From Helopsaltes ochotensis (Eukaryota > Chordata > Aves > Passeriformes > Locustellidae), in NCBI GenBank assembly GCA_013400155.1, contig VXBM01000026.1, positions 710,349 through 774,348 of the forward strand: a DNA stretch of 64,000 nucleotides, in the 5' to 3' direction. Below are positions 1 through 12,365 of this stretch, in pieces. Both the position numbers and the translations under genes were made by a program. The notes under the pieces are model-generated. The model saw only the letters and a list, made by a program, of their open reading frames with translations. It had not been told where the DNA came from and ran no database searches. Every line of letters begins with the position of its first letter. The first letter of the stretch is position 1.

Positions 1-1620
1 TTTCATCTTTCTTTAAGTGCTAAAAGAGTTCAAAACTGGACACTATTCTCCAGCTGAAGATCACATCTGCACTGAGCAGAGGAAGAAAACTTCATCAACA
101 TTGCAGACAAAGGACATTTTAAAAATACACTTCAGTACAATATTTGCCTTTTTTGCCATATCATTAACTCATATTCACTGTAACTTCCATATCATCTCCA
201 TGGCTTTTGTGGTGTTGCAGCTATTTCCAGGTTTGTGGGGATTGAAATGCAGGTTCTCATTTCTGAGAGAAAAAAAGTGTAGGTTTTTTCTTTATGAGCT
301 CACCCAGTGTTTTTTTTCTTATCTCCTTCTTCAAGACATCAAGTACGATCTAGAAGCTAAATCTGTCCTGAAAATTGTGTGCAGCTCTCTTAGCTTGGTG
401 TTTTCTGCAAATTTAATAAATATGCTATTTACTTCATCAGCCATATTTCACTGAAATTTACTCTGAATGAATATTAAACACTAATACCAGGTCCATGGCA
501 GATCTCTGGGACATTCTCTCTTGAAACATACTTCAGTGTGACAGTGATCTACTAATTATTCCCTTTAGTTTTTGAAGTGGCTTAGGACTGATGTACCCAG
601 AGTGTATTTTCCTTGTGTGCTTATGGGAATTCCATGCGTAACCATGACAAAAATTTCCCTGAAGTTGTGATTTACAGACTCTTATTCCTTCTTCCCTAAT
701 CCACAAGGTCTGTTATCCTGTCACAGAAAGAAATTAGGCTGGTTTAATACAATTTGTACTTGACAAATCCCATTTGTCCTTGCAGCTTGTTTGAGTATTT
801 GTTCCTTTAGTCTCTGGCTCTTCCTTTCCCTGCTTTCCAAAGATAAGCTTTACATTTATCATTTTCCAGGCTTATCCTGTGTAACTTACCTGGCACACAT
901 TTCATTACTTGCTTTCATCTCCAGCTTCCTCTGAAGGTGAGATTTGGTCAACTTCACCGGTCATCAAGCAGCACTCTTTTAAGCTGACACACTCCTGGGC
1001 ACTTTGTAATGTGCATGATCAATGGCTCCAGAAGAGGTTTGGAGCACTCCCTCAGTGCTAACTATCCTTATTTCACAGAAGATATCAGTGCTCACACTTG
1101 TGGATAAACTACAGCCACAGCTGCCTTAGTCTCCACAACCACAGCACCACTTGTCTGCTCTGCTTTGCTCAGCCACAGCCTGCAGTAGCCCACGGTAATT
1201 TTGTTCCTCCACCTGAACAACCACAAACTCCAAATTTCAAAGTCATCTTTGAGGCAGGTCACTTCTTGGATTTTGATTTAATTTAAGAAATGCCATGCCA
1301 CCAATACAGCACAAACAATTGTGGTTTTTAAAGGACGAAAGGGTCAAGTTTCACAGTCTGCTTCAATCTTCCAACAACTCACCAGACCCTGTCTCCCATC
1401 CTGGCTCCTCTCACCCTTTTGGTCTTTTCACCAGGCCCTACCTATGCCTTGTGAAGCACAATGTTGGAGAAATATGCAAGGTGGAAAACCCAGGAGGGTG
1501 TGGAAGATGATGAATGAGGCAGCTGTGAAAAGAGCGGTATGGAACATCTGTGGTGGTGCATTCCACCCACAGCCCACCTACACTGCCTCCCATCCCCCCT
1601 ATTCAATTTCTGTTGCAGCA
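1..1620. other. intergenic, no gene recognised
   Basis: AT-rich sequence with several short open frames (for example 17-454 on the plus strand) that show no recognisable domain, Kozak context or splice structure. The retroviral pol similarity begins only at about 1620. I saw no gag-like or LTR sequence that I could defend on this side, so the 5' half of the retrovirus is either deleted or decayed beyond recognition by eye. Confidence 0.5.
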
Positions 1621-1639
1621 TGAAGCAGAATTTAGGAAG

Positions 1640-2440
1640 TTATAGCTGACTTGAAAAAATTACAGACTGTGTTCAGAACCATTGATTTCATCAGTTCAAA
1701 AACAAGACAGGAGATGACGACTTACTATGGATTATTGGTGCTTAAATGCCAGCATGGCCCCACTAACAGCTGCAGTACCCAGTGCTGCAAACCCAGCAGC
1801 CACACTGCAAGTAGCCACACGTCCATGGATGGCAGCACTAGATAGAAAAGATATGATCTTTATGGTCTCCTTACAGGAAGACAATAAAGAGAAATTTGCT
1901 TTTACTTGGGAAAGGTGTACAGTGTACCTTTAGCAGACTCCCATGGGGGTATAAACATTCACCCATGACTGCTCATGCTGTGCTTGCTGAACTTTCTGAA
2001 CTTTTACAGACAGTCTCACTTCCTCAAGACGTGAAATTTGGTTAATATAGATGATACTGTAATTCAGCTTCTCCTGAAAAGATGGAGAAGTGTCAGTAAC
2101 AGTGCAAGCACTGCATAAAGAAGGTGTGATCCCACCAGAAAAATATGTCAAGGAGCAAGTGAAGAAGCAAAGATTCTGGGTACTTGGTGGACAGCAGGCA
2201 GTGTGGTAATCTTTCCAGACACCTTAAGAAAAGCAGAACAGCTGCAGTCATCCCAGTCTAGGAAAGAGTTACAAAAGCTAACGAGAACTCTAGGATATGG
2301 GACAAAACAAGTATCTGGATTTTCTACCACTGCTTGCACATTATATTTGCTTTTATGAATGGGAAAACTGCGGAGATGGAATTTGGAACATGAAGAGGCA
2401 GTCAAAACCTTAATACAGGAATTAAAACCATCAATCACTG
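1640..2440 (+). pseudogene. retroviral reverse transcriptase remnant
   Basis: Fragments in shifting frames match the RT core. About 1727-1930 reads through the segment with ALDRKDMIFMVSLQED and KFAFTWE, equivalent to the family's first catalytic aspartate region (the usual 'LD.KD..F..PL' motif). About 2040-2065 carries a remnant of the second catalytic motif, with IDD visible. Frameshifts and stops occur between these pieces, so it is non-functional. The connection domain continues to about 2440 in broken frames. It is directly followed by the RNase H remnant. Confidence 0.7.
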
Positions 2441-2518
2441 GGACCAGTATACCCCCACGACCCTGTCATAACACAATGGGGATTTGCTGAACAGGGTACT
2501 TTCAGTAACCTATTTCAA

Positions 2519-2925
2519 AGTATTTCACTGATGCTTCAGCAAAAAAGATAAATGGTAAATGGCAATGTAAGGCTGCTGCACTAAACATTAAGAGTGGCAA
2601 ACAAATAATAGAAGAAGGTGAAGGTAGTACACAAGTAGGAAAATTAAGGGCAGTTATTTTGGTAGCACAAAATGGAGGAAAAATGATACATGTGGAGTTC
2701 TATGCTGTGTAGACACGCATCACACAATGGTTCAGTCAACGGAAATATCTGAACTGGGAAGTGGGCAGATCTTCAGTTTGGAGAGCTCAAGACTGGCAAT
2801 TACTCCTTGACAGGAAGTCATCATTCAAAATGGGATGGGTGAAAGCTCATGCCAAGGGTAATAAGCCAGCCACAAACTGTTATCAAAAAGTGGATGAATT
2901 GAGTAAAATTTGGGAGGTAAAAATA
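2519..2925 (+). pseudogene. retroviral RNase H remnant
   Basis: The segment opens with YFTDAS at about 2521, the first catalytic-aspartate motif of retroviral RNase H. It later shows a region with GWVKAHAKGNKP and KVDELSKI (about 2835-2910), equivalent to the C-terminal His/Asp part of the domain. An in-frame stop near 2710 breaks the frame. It sits between RT and integrase, as expected for pol. Confidence 0.65.
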
Positions 2926-2954
2926 GGGAACTCTTTAAATCCTGAGTGGTATCA

Positions 2955-3772
2955 ATTGGGAGAATATTCACACCAGAAATTAGGTCACACTGGCAAATCA
3001 GCACATTATTTGGTTGCACAGAGCAAAGGCTGGAAAACTTGTAGAGCTACTCTTACAAAATGTAATCAGTGCAGCTTAAAAATACAATCAGATCACCCTG
3101 CTAAAGCATCACTCTACACATCAATCAAAAGAAAACTTTATGGTCTACTTGGCAAATTGATTGTATCAGGCCATTCAAACCCTCTGTAGGATACCAACCT
3201 ATCTTCACAGAGTGTAGCAGTAGATTTCCAGCTTTCTTAGAGTGACTAAGTTCTGAAAGGCTGACGGATGAAAGTACAGGGGTTATGATCTTGGTTCTTG
3301 AGTCTACTTACTCCCCACACCATTCAGTGGGATACTGGCTCGCGCTTCTCATGTACGGAGGTGGAAGGATGGGCCAAGCAAGAAGAAATTCAATGGGTAT
3401 TACACACTCCAAATTAGCCCAAATCAAATGGAATGGTAGAAAGATCTAAGGGATTATCATAAAGAAGCCTTAAGACACACAATGTTCAGTAGGATGCTTT
3501 CCAAAGTGCTTCATCAATTGAATAATCATCAGTATGTGAGTCAAACATTCTCTGCAAAAGCTGAACTTGATGCCTTACCTTCCAGTGAAAGAAAAGATCA
3601 GGTAGAATTACAGCCAGGGGAACCCATTATGGCAAATTCACCTCCAGTGGGAACTATGCCCATGACTCTGACTAAACCCTATGGCTTACTTGCTTGGGAA
3701 GCTACTGATAGGAGTGTTGAAAAATACAGAATCAATGCACAGTGGATTTATCCTGCATCACAAAAGGGATAA
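2955..3772 (+). pseudogene. retroviral integrase remnant
   Basis: An N-terminal HHCC zinc-finger signature is visible: HQKLGH near 2971-2990, then two cysteines (CNQC) near 3061-3072. The catalytic core follows in another frame, with WQIDCIRPF near 3150 carrying the first core aspartate. A later stretch (about 3385-3450) with WAKQEEIQWVLHTPN and NGMVERSKG includes the catalytic glutamate region. A C-terminal open segment at 3482-3772 resembles the DNA-binding tail of the same integrase type. Stops and frameshifts inactivate it. Confidence 0.7.
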
Positions 3773-4559
3773 CTCATTCCACTTTTCCTATAAAAACTTT
3801 TTTATTTTTCTTTTACAGCAGAAAAAAAGAATCTATATTAGATCAGATAGCAGTGAAAACAGCTGTATAACTCCAACAGTCTTGGTTTTCCTCTTGATTG
3901 AGAAAGTATAATTCCTCCAGATCAAACACAAAAGCCTTGGGATCATGCACTATATTATACTATATTACTATGGAACATTGGGGAATCCTGCCAAAAGATA
4001 AGGCAAGATTAAACCTTGATACTTTGTTTATACATTGAAATGAGGTATATCTAGAAGATAAGTGAAGATGGAAGATGTTACATGGAAAAAGAATTAGAAA
4101 AATAATTGTAATACTAGGAGAGGAGATTAAAAAAAAAATAAGGTACTGCCCAGTGAACGGATCTACCCCAGAAAGTCCTATCAAGATTAATAAATACTAT
4201 ACTTATTTTTTCAAACAAAGAAATAATGATAGAACCAGAACCAGATCGTTGGTTCAGTTTTACTTTTAAACAACCCATACTCACATTTTGCCTCTGGGAA
4301 AGCACGATGTAGAAGTATTATTTGATTTCATTATTGTTAAACACAACATGTGGAATTTGTGTACAACAGGGTGTCTATGAATTGATGCATATGTAATTCT
4401 AAATGTAGCTATGCCTGATCTAAATATATAATCTAACATAGCAGTAGCACTACATAATAACATCTCCTTTTGTAAGCGGGAATGGATTCGTACAGATGAA
4501 ACAGATAACCAACAAATTCCATGTTTAAATGGACCAAAAAGGGACATAGTTTTGCAATA

Positions 4560-5310
4560 CTGTGGGATACACTATAAAGACAATCATTGTGATGGGATTA
4601 AATCAGCATGAAACTGTATCTGATATAGACTATAGGGCCTACAAAACTGGCACAAAGCTGTTGATGTTGGTGTATGTGTTATTCAGAAACAGGGATTGAT
4701 TTGTGAAAGTAAAGGCCTTACAACCCAAGACATTTATTTGACACTGAAAAAATTGTTTGTCATTTTGAAATGTATCCTGATGAAACCCCAAAATTGTACA
4801 TGTTGGAATTGTATTTTGGGTATTTTGAGAACTCTTTGTGATTCTATACTTTCAGATAACATCACTGTAGAGACAAGCAATCAGTCAAATATCTGTGTCT
4901 GTAATTCTACCAAATTGGAATGCAATTTTAACCATTCAGCTCCTGTCACGACCCACCAATAATTACAAATTAACTCCATCTCACATCAAGATTTACCACC
5001 TATCCCCACTGGCATGAATTTTACCTTGGTGAAGAAACTACTAGAAAATGATGACCTAAGTCAAAACCCTCAACATACATGTCTAAAACCATGGACATTG
5101 AATTCTCAGCACTGTTCATTAAGACACAGAAGATATACACCCTGTCCTAGAAAGAACAAAGGATAGTGAACATCAGTAGTGGGATACTTTATTTGGGTGA
5201 CTCTCATCACCAACAGGAGCTCTAAATTGAATCCCATTGTAATTTTATTTATTTATGCCATATTATGCTTGTTATTTAACAGAATGTGGAAAACAGCTCG
5301 ATGAGTGGTA
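4560..5310 (+). pseudogene. env-like remnant of the endogenous retrovirus
   Basis: After pol come cysteine- and N-glycosylation-site-rich frames (4696-4962 contains NCTCWNC and several N-X-S/T sites). Near 5215-5300 there is a hydrophobic run with IVILFIYAILCLLF followed by basic residues, which looks like a transmembrane anchor and short cytoplasmic tail. The position after integrase and these features suggest an envelope glycoprotein, but I could not match a specific env family. The frames are broken. Alternative: unrelated 3' sequence with chance hydrophobicity. Confidence 0.4.
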
Positions 5311-5340
5311 CAGTTGCAAAGTCCTCCTTACATATGTAAT

Positions 5341-6160
5341 ACTACTCAATCATGTTTAATAAAACCTAAATAATTATGTAACAACCAAATATTTCCCTCA
5401 AATTTCAACTGGAGTATGACATTAATCTATTTATTGACCCAGAGGCAAGAGGTGACCCCAACACCCCTCTGTGGAGCAAGACGAATTGACTTTCAGTCAT
5501 GGGGTGGGTTGTGGTGGTGCATTTCCCACACACTCAGGGCCCCCTTGGACCTGCTCTGTGACTTCAACAATTCCCATTAAGCCTTGACCATACCAGCTGG
5601 GCAGTGGAGCATCCCTTGACGGTACGAGTTGGGCAGTGAAGCATTCCTTGGCATACCAGGAACTCTTGAATTGCACAGCTGGGAGAGGCACTGCTCATAC
5701 TCAGGATATCAATTTCCTGACCAAGGTGGAGAACAAGGGATAATCAATTATCCCCTGACAGCGCTGGAACATTACTTAGCTGAATTGTAGCCCAGGTGGA
5801 ATGCCACCATTGTTATCAGACTTCTGAAAAACTTCAGTAGTTACCGACCTGGGTTGTGGCCAGGATTATGGCCATATTGATTAAAGCCAGTCATTTTGTG
5901 ACCCTATAACCAGGGGACCTAGGTGAGGCCCTTTGAATTCTGATGAACTGTAGCGGACTGTGACAGTACCTCGGCCTGAGGGGGATGCCTCTCAGAGCCC
6001 ACAGATTCTCAAGTTTGTGATACTTGAAGGACCATCACCAAAAGCTGATGGGGCATGGGCTGATACCCTCCACCCTTCTGATGCTCAGCCCTCACCCTTT
6101 GAGAAATGCATAGACATTCAACAGGAGCATTTCACTGAACTTGAGGGGAATTTTTAACAG
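5341..6160. other. flank of retrovirus, possible LTR, boundaries not seen
   Basis: Moderately GC-richer sequence directly 3' of the env-like remnant, where a 3' LTR would be expected. No second copy exists upstream to define LTR edges, and I found no convincing polypurine tract or TG...CA ends. There is no gene. Confidence 0.3.
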
Positions 6161-6167
6161 GCACCTT

Positions 6168-6222
6168 TATATATATATATACATATACATACAGATATAT
6201 ATATATATATATATATATACAC
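6168..6222. repeat. (TA)n-rich microsatellite
   Basis: Two runs of alternating TA/AT separated by ACATATACATACAG-type interruptions. This is a simple dinucleotide repeat that can vary in length between individuals. Confidence 0.9.
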
Positions 6223-6239
6223 CTCTACATCTATGTGTA

Positions 6240-9200
6240 TGCATTTGTGAATTGATCCAAATGCCCTCTAACATGCATAGTATGAATGTCGCCATCCTCA
6301 ATCTATAATTAAGTAGTTGTTGAGTGTAGTAAATCCTGTTGGATCACTTTATAAATACTAATCAGTATTTATGTGCTGCTAAGCCCTTTAGGCATAAATC
6401 ATTGGTCAAATATGGGATTTTTATTGGACTTGGCTACATGTCGCGAGTTCAGAAAGCAAAGGGGTCCTCTTTGAACTTTGTGACTTTATAGAAGGGTCTC
6501 CCTTATCCTTTTGCACTCTTACCCTTTTACATCTTCAGTCTCAGTGTAAATCATTCTAAATTGATTCTAAGCTGACTTTCCTTTGTATTCTTCTTTTCTG
6601 TAGTGAGTAATAGAGTGAACCTTGTCGTTGAACTCTGTTAAGCCACACTTTTGCAAATTCATATTAAAACATGCTTTTGCTAATACCTTTGGTGATGATT
6701 TTTAGTGGCCTAAATGACTCATTTTCAAGAGTAGCATATGGGGAAAATGCTCTGTGTGTGGCACATTGGACAGCACAATATCAGCTTCCTCAGCCACGCT
6801 CCTTTAAAAAGTCCTAGCAGTGACTTCAAAATTTCTGGTGTACAAATAACCAGAGAAAGTTAGCAATAATAATATTGAGCAGAATGGTGCTCCCCAAGAA
6901 AGCGCCAGTTTCATACAGTTGGATTGTTCTGCAGCAATATTAAAGGTTTCCAGGCAAACAGTGAACATGAAATATTACAGAAGTGCAAAATTGATAATGT
7001 GCTTTCTGTTGGAAAGGAAGAGAGCTTCTTATGCAGGTGGGCAACCTGTGTGTCCCACTGCAAGAGTCTGTTTTGCTTACACAATGCATATGCAGCCTTT
7101 CTCAATATTTTTTTCACTCTCTCTCCAAATAACTTTCAACTGCTTGATCAATATTTCAAATGATGTGCACAGTCACTCCTTCACCTTTGTGTGTGTGGGG
7201 ACTGGATGAAAGTTTGGGGGTTTTTTTAACTCTAAATCAAAGAAAATGTTCTTGATTTAAACATCGCTTTTCCTTAAGGGAGGCGTACTTTTAAGAAGGT
7301 TAGACTAAGTTAGAAGTGAGCATTGATTATTTCATACCTTTGTGGCAAAACTGCACCTTCTTTTTTTTCTCTCTTCAACAGGTATTAAGCATTCATGTTT
7401 CATATAGTTTCCCTCTCTTGCATACCACCCTCAAGGCATTTTTAATTTTTTTTAGACAGGAAGGGGAAGATACCATCCCTGTTGCTTAGGAAGCTGTAGA
7501 GACCAAAATGCAATTTATTTATTCTTTCTTGTTTTACAGTTATTGTTCTAATAATTCATTAGAGGGTGTGATTACATTAATTACATTTTACTTTCACCAA
7601 GTGTTTTATCTCAAAGAACAGCACACGAATGCTAATCCCCAAAGTAAGGCTTGTGCACCAATGATGTCACCAAAAAACAAACCATGAGATAAAACATCAA
7701 ATTTTCTCAGGTATCTTCTACCCTAAAGGTGCATTTCAGGCACTCTGGCTCCAGATTCCCAAGGAGCAGTGCCAATCACAAACTGATACTGGGTATCAGT
7801 GGTCAGCTTGTCAGCACTGCTGCCCAGACTTCTTGTGCAAAGTCCCCTAGCTCATACTAAACATCTTTAACGGTATCCAAATTTTCTTGGAAAAACAATC
7901 AAAATATAAGTGTTTTATGTGGCTTCACGTGGGCAAATTTTTATTTTTTTTTTCACCAGGGCAACATGGAAGCCATCTACTCCAGCAACAAGCAACTGCA
8001 TCTGCATAAGTGGGAGCAAGCAGAAAAGGTGTTGTGACCACAGTGACCCTCTCAGCCTTTATAGGAGCACCATAGGGCTCCTCAGTCTGTGACCAGATCT
8101 GGGCCCCAAAGCCTTGGATCCTGACAGAAATTCCAAGCATAAGGAAACCCACTACACTTGCATTGCTCATTTGAGACAATACATCACTATGCAAGATACA
8201 GAAAGCTACATTAAATTTTTTAACCTCTCAACATATTTAAGATACTGTTAAGAACTTGTAACCTTAAGTTACATCATAAATTAAAAAAAAATCTAAGGCA
8301 ATATCTTAATATTTTGAAGTTATCATTAAACAATGAAAGCTTACAATTTTTAAACACTGTAATTTACTGAATAGTTTTATCTGCTTTCAAAAGTAGGCTG
8401 AAATAAAAGCTGCATAAGAACTGAAAAATCACTGTTTCCCTGACAAATACTTATGACTCAAAGTTGTTTCATTCAAAATGTTACATAAGAAATAAATAGA
8501 CTGCATTTGTTAATACTAATAAAACTTTGTATCAGAAACACTATTTGTCCAAATGGTGCAGACAGTGATACCAGTGAAAGGGAGAACTTCCAACAGTCAA
8601 ACTACAAGGGAAATTAGAGAGAAAGGAAGACAGTGAAACAAGTTAAGAAAGAGATAAGGAATGAAATATGCCCCACAAAAATCCAGTGTTTCAAGGGCTG
8701 AGGTTCACACATTTAGAATCACTGCTTCAAACCTGTGAGGAACAAGTGAGGTATATAAGAGGGGGCTGCAGCAGTAGCAGTTACTTTCTGTCTGTCTAGC
8801 ATATTATGATTTCATTTTTACAGAACTGTCAGGTTCCTCAGCTTCTTCTGTGTTGACCAAATATACTTCCCTTCAGCTGAATCATGCAGTACAATCCCAA
8901 TATGTCTTCTTTCCAAGGCTGTTTTCTGCAGCCAGTGCTTTTATGGGACTTAGATGAGGTTTTGGTGATTCATAGTACTTAAACTACTCAAGAGCACTTT
9001 TTCAATTGGAAAATTCACTTGAAGTAAATGCATCATCAGCATGATTGTTCATGCATGAAAGAACTACAAGCAAAACAATGAGCACCATTTTTTAAAACCT
9101 ACACTTAAGCCAAGAAAAACAGCTATCATGGAAGATATTAAAAGACCTTATTTTTCAGTTTCCATGAATCTCTCATGGAAAACATGGGTTATCCTTGTCT

Positions 9201-11210
9201 CTGCATCTCCTATTCTGAGAATTCCAAATTGCAAATGAAAAAAAAAATATAATATGCACATTGCTTTAGAATCATTAACATGATACATAGTAACATAAAT
9301 TAGATTATCTACAACAGATTTGGGTACTACTGATTTAGCTTTATTCTTCTAACAATCTTTTCCAGGAAAAAAAGTCTATAGGATCTACGTATCAAATAAT
9401 CTTGTTATTCCCTACTTTGCTTTCAGAAAGGCTAAATATAAATAAAATGCAATTTAAATCTTTTTACAATTAGTGGAACATGCTCTGGTATTTGCCAAGC
9501 ACTCTGCTTTTGAAGGATATGTCAAATACTTAAATGGAAATGGAAGCCTGAATTTTTGACATTTATCCCAAGGAAAGCATACTCTCTGGGAGTTATGTAT
9601 GTTCAAGTGCCTATGTGGCATTTTCACAGATGATTTGGTAGTGGTACTTCCAAAATATATCTACTCCTAATATCATCAATGCAATCTTTCACTCTTACTC
9701 CATTCTGGAAGTGTTTATTTATTTATTCAATTAAATAGATTTATATGATACATAAAAAGGTCTATCTTCAACTCTGAATGCTTTTGATATATAGGAAAAT
9801 ACAGTCAGACTGGTGAAAACAAGTATAAACACAGCAACATCCATTAAATCAGAAAACAGTCACGGAAAAATAAATTGAAAACCATTGCCTGCTCCAGACA
9901 GTCATTTAGATAACCTCCACCAACCAAAACCATGAGGCCAATTGGAGAAAATGGCTTCAAATCTTAAGAACATTATAAAAGAGGCTCACCAAGCCCCCAG
10001 CTGTGAGTGCATCCAACCCAGTCCCAGCTTTGTCATAACTAGTGGGACTGGAGATGGGGTCAAAGGAGAGAAGATGAAAGGAATTAGTAGATTTCACAGG
10101 GGAATTAAGGATTACACAGGTCCATACAGTTCATATGAGAGAGCTCCTCACCAGGATGAAAAGGAGAGGATAAAAGTTCACGTTGCCCTTTGTGTACTGT
10201 TTTGGGGTAGCTTTTGGATGTGGATGGAAACTCCCATCATGGAAAGCTGAATTGTCTGGAGAGCTGCCAGCTACCTTACAGTTTGCTAAGCAAGGTTCAG
10301 AGGATTAAACACCACCATCAGCAATTACCAACACCTCTTCTCCAAAAACACTGCTCCACCAAAGGCGCCAGGGCTGTGGCCTCAACTTTCTGTGATGGTG
10401 TGCCAGCCACCTCATAGCTGAAATAGCAGGTCTGGACATAGAAGAGGAGCAGGTGGCATGGGAGTTAGCAGAACCAGCTGTGGCACAACACATGGGACAA
10501 GAGCACACCAGTGAGTGACAGCCAGGGGAAATGAGCTAATGCCTACAGGATAGATGGAGCATTTTCACTGGTTTACTCCTCCAGCAACTTTGCTTGGTGA
10601 ACTTGAACTGAAATATGGATATTTCTACTGAAGGTGATACAGATGTAGCCTGTCTGTTCTCAGGCTCATCTATAAGCAGTCTGCTTGCATGGTTTCCTAT
10701 TTGTTTCCATTACTGGGTAAAAAAGTAATCCGAAGAGTATGTCAAAACTTACCTTCAAAGATGACTGTCACAGCTGCTTGGCCTTTAGTGTGTGACCTCT
10801 CTAAGCCACATACTCCATTTAGATCCTCTAAAACTGCTGTAGGAAATCATTCCCATAAATTGTACCTAAAGGCCCCTGCGAGGATGAATTCAGTCCTTCA
10901 CCTCTACATCTGCTCTAATTTTCTACTCTCCATCCCCCTGATTTGGAAATCAATCATCTCCCTCAGTCCACACTGCTCCTGACATTACAGGTGCCAAGAA
11001 AAATCAGAATAAACACATGTACTTAGTGTCTTCCTCCTAGTCTTAATATCTTGATGATAACACTTCTTTTCACTCCTTCTTATTACAGGGTTTTTTTTTT
11101 TTTTGTGATGTTAAGATGCTTCCCAAATTTTGGGTTTTTTTCAAATAATAGAGATTCCTGTGGCAATTCCTGTGGATGCTGTTTACCAATATATCTTCTG
11201 TAATGTTTTT
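6240..11210. other. intergenic, no gene recognised
   Basis: About 5 kb of AT-rich DNA. Open frames on both strands are short and lack recognisable domains. A 14-base T run lies near 11091. I saw no RNA gene. Confidence 0.5.
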
Positions 11211-11213
11211 TAT

Positions 11214-11387
11214 AGCCAGGTTTTTGTAGGTGGGGCAGGTCACATGGGAGGCTTCTGTAAGAAGCTGCTAAAGGCTTCCCCCACATCGAACAGAGTCAAA
11301 GCCAGCTTGCTCCAAAATGGAGCTGTGGCTGGCAATGGCTGAGCCCATCAGCAATGGTGGTAGTGCACCTGGAACAACAGCGTTAAC
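11214..11387 (+). repeat. left part of an older avian interspersed repeat, split by CR1
   Basis: GC-richer sequence ('gggcaggtcacatgggaggc' ... 'gagcccatcagcaatggtgg') that resembles a high-copy avian repeat I remember, family name not certain. It stops abruptly where the antisense CR1 begins and appears to resume at about 12051, so CR1 inserted into it. Confidence 0.45.
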
Positions 11388-12050
11388 CATAGGACCACAG
11401 AATGGTTTGGGTTAGAAGGGGCCCTAAGGATCATCTCATTCCAAGCCCTGCCCTGGCAGGGATGCCATTCATTAGACCAGATTGCTCCTGGCAATAATCC
11501 AACCTGGCCTTGAACACATTCAGACATCCACAACTTCCCTGGACAACCTGTTTCAATGCTTCACTATCCTCTTTTTCTTCCTAACATCTAAACTAAATCA
11601 GCCCTCTATCAGTTTAAAACCACTGCCCCTGTTGCTTTGATTTTCAGCCTTCTGATGTGTTTTCGTTTCTGTAATGGAGTTTCTCACACTTAATGTAAAC
11701 AATCAGACTGTTGACATTCTTTCATGGAGGATGAGAGAGTTGATGGACTACTGGTCTGACCAGTGTGTTGGAGAGGTGGCAATTTCACCCTCCAATCCAT
11801 GGTCACCTTTAAAATTCTATAAAATGTCAAAAGATGAAAATAAAATTTCTTTTCTTTCCGGCACGACTGAGCATGTAGGTGCTGTTCTTTCCTGTCTCCT
11901 AACTCCACATGCCCCTTGTCCTGTCACTATCTGCCCATATACAAAGTCCTGTCTCTCCTTTTTATAAAGCCTCTTGAAGTACTGGATGACCTCCATGAAG
12001 CCTTCTTTTCTCCAGGCTGAACAACCACAGCTCTCCCAAGTTTGTCCATG
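11388..12050 (-). mobile_element. CR1 LINE 3' fragment, interrupted by a solo LTR
   Basis: The left end reads 'cacagaatggtttgggtt', the reverse complement of the CR1 3' terminus with its octamer tail. This is followed by the typical antisense CR1 text ('cctggccttgaacac', 'acaacttccctgg', 'cttctccaggctgaacaacc'). It is therefore a 5'-truncated CR1 on the minus strand. Its body is split at 11629/11910 by a 280-base insert; removing the insert restores continuous CR1 similarity. Confidence 0.9.
11630..11909 (+). mobile_element. 280-bp solo LTR nested in CR1
   Basis: The insert begins TGTTGC and ends CCACA (TG...CA), and is flanked by a 6-base direct repeat TGCCCC at 11624-11629 and 11910-11915. 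Inside are a TATA-like box (TATAAAA at 11818) and a polyadenylation signal (AATAAA at 11839) in plus orientation. These are the features of a retroviral long terminal repeat left by recombination between two LTRs. A 6-base target duplication is typical of alpha/betaretrovirus-like integrases. Confidence 0.8.
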
Positions 12051-12365
12051 TCAAGAAGGCAGTGGGGGAAGCCCTGGGCAACCACATCCAGAGAGAGGAG
12101 TGAGAATATGTGAGAGCAACAACCCTGCAGACACCAAGGTTAGTGCAGAAGAATGGGAAGGAGGTGCTGCAGGCACCGCAAAGATATTCCCCAGCAGCCC
12201 ATGATGCAAATCATGGTGAGGCAGCTGTGTCCCTACAGCCCATGGAGATCCATGTGGAGCAGAAATCCACCCACAACCTGTGGAGGAACCCACGTGTGAG
12301 CAGGTGGATGCCTGAAGGAGGCTGTCACTCTGTGGGAAGCCTGCATCAGAGCAGGACTTGTGACC
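12051..12365 (+). repeat. right part of the older avian interspersed repeat
   Basis: Continues the repeat seen at 11214-11387 after the CR1 insertion: 'gagtgagaatatgtgagag', 'acaaccctgcagacaccaag', then a purine-rich block with recurring 'cccatggag...ccatgtggagcag' phrases. Family assignment is from memory only; it could be the 5' region of a LINE or the leader of a retroelement. Confidence 0.45.

Larger units (their letters stand above)
1620..5340 (+). mobile_element. decayed endogenous retrovirus, pol and env-like remnants
   Basis: Translated plus-strand frames show, in order, reverse transcriptase, RNase H, integrase and then an env-like stretch. This is the gene order of a retroviral pol-env region. 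Many frameshifts and stop codons separate the pieces, so no complete protein is encoded. The RT and integrase segments look most like the class III (ERVL, spuma-like) pol proteins as I remember them, but the env-like tail is not expected in ERVL, so the class is uncertain. No gag or flanking LTR pair was identified. It lies in intergenic DNA about 11 kb upstream of the Rab gene and has the same strand. Confidence 0.75.

Noticed and set aside
17..454. 145-codon open frame on the plus strand
   Set aside because: Low-complexity, hydrophobic, T-rich composition with no domain, no Kozak context and no splice context; consistent with chance.
1551..5530. Shared 'tgtggtggtgcatt' at about 1551 and 5510 as possible LTR starts
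   Set aside because: Similarity does not extend beyond about 15-20 bases on either side, so it does not define an LTR pair.
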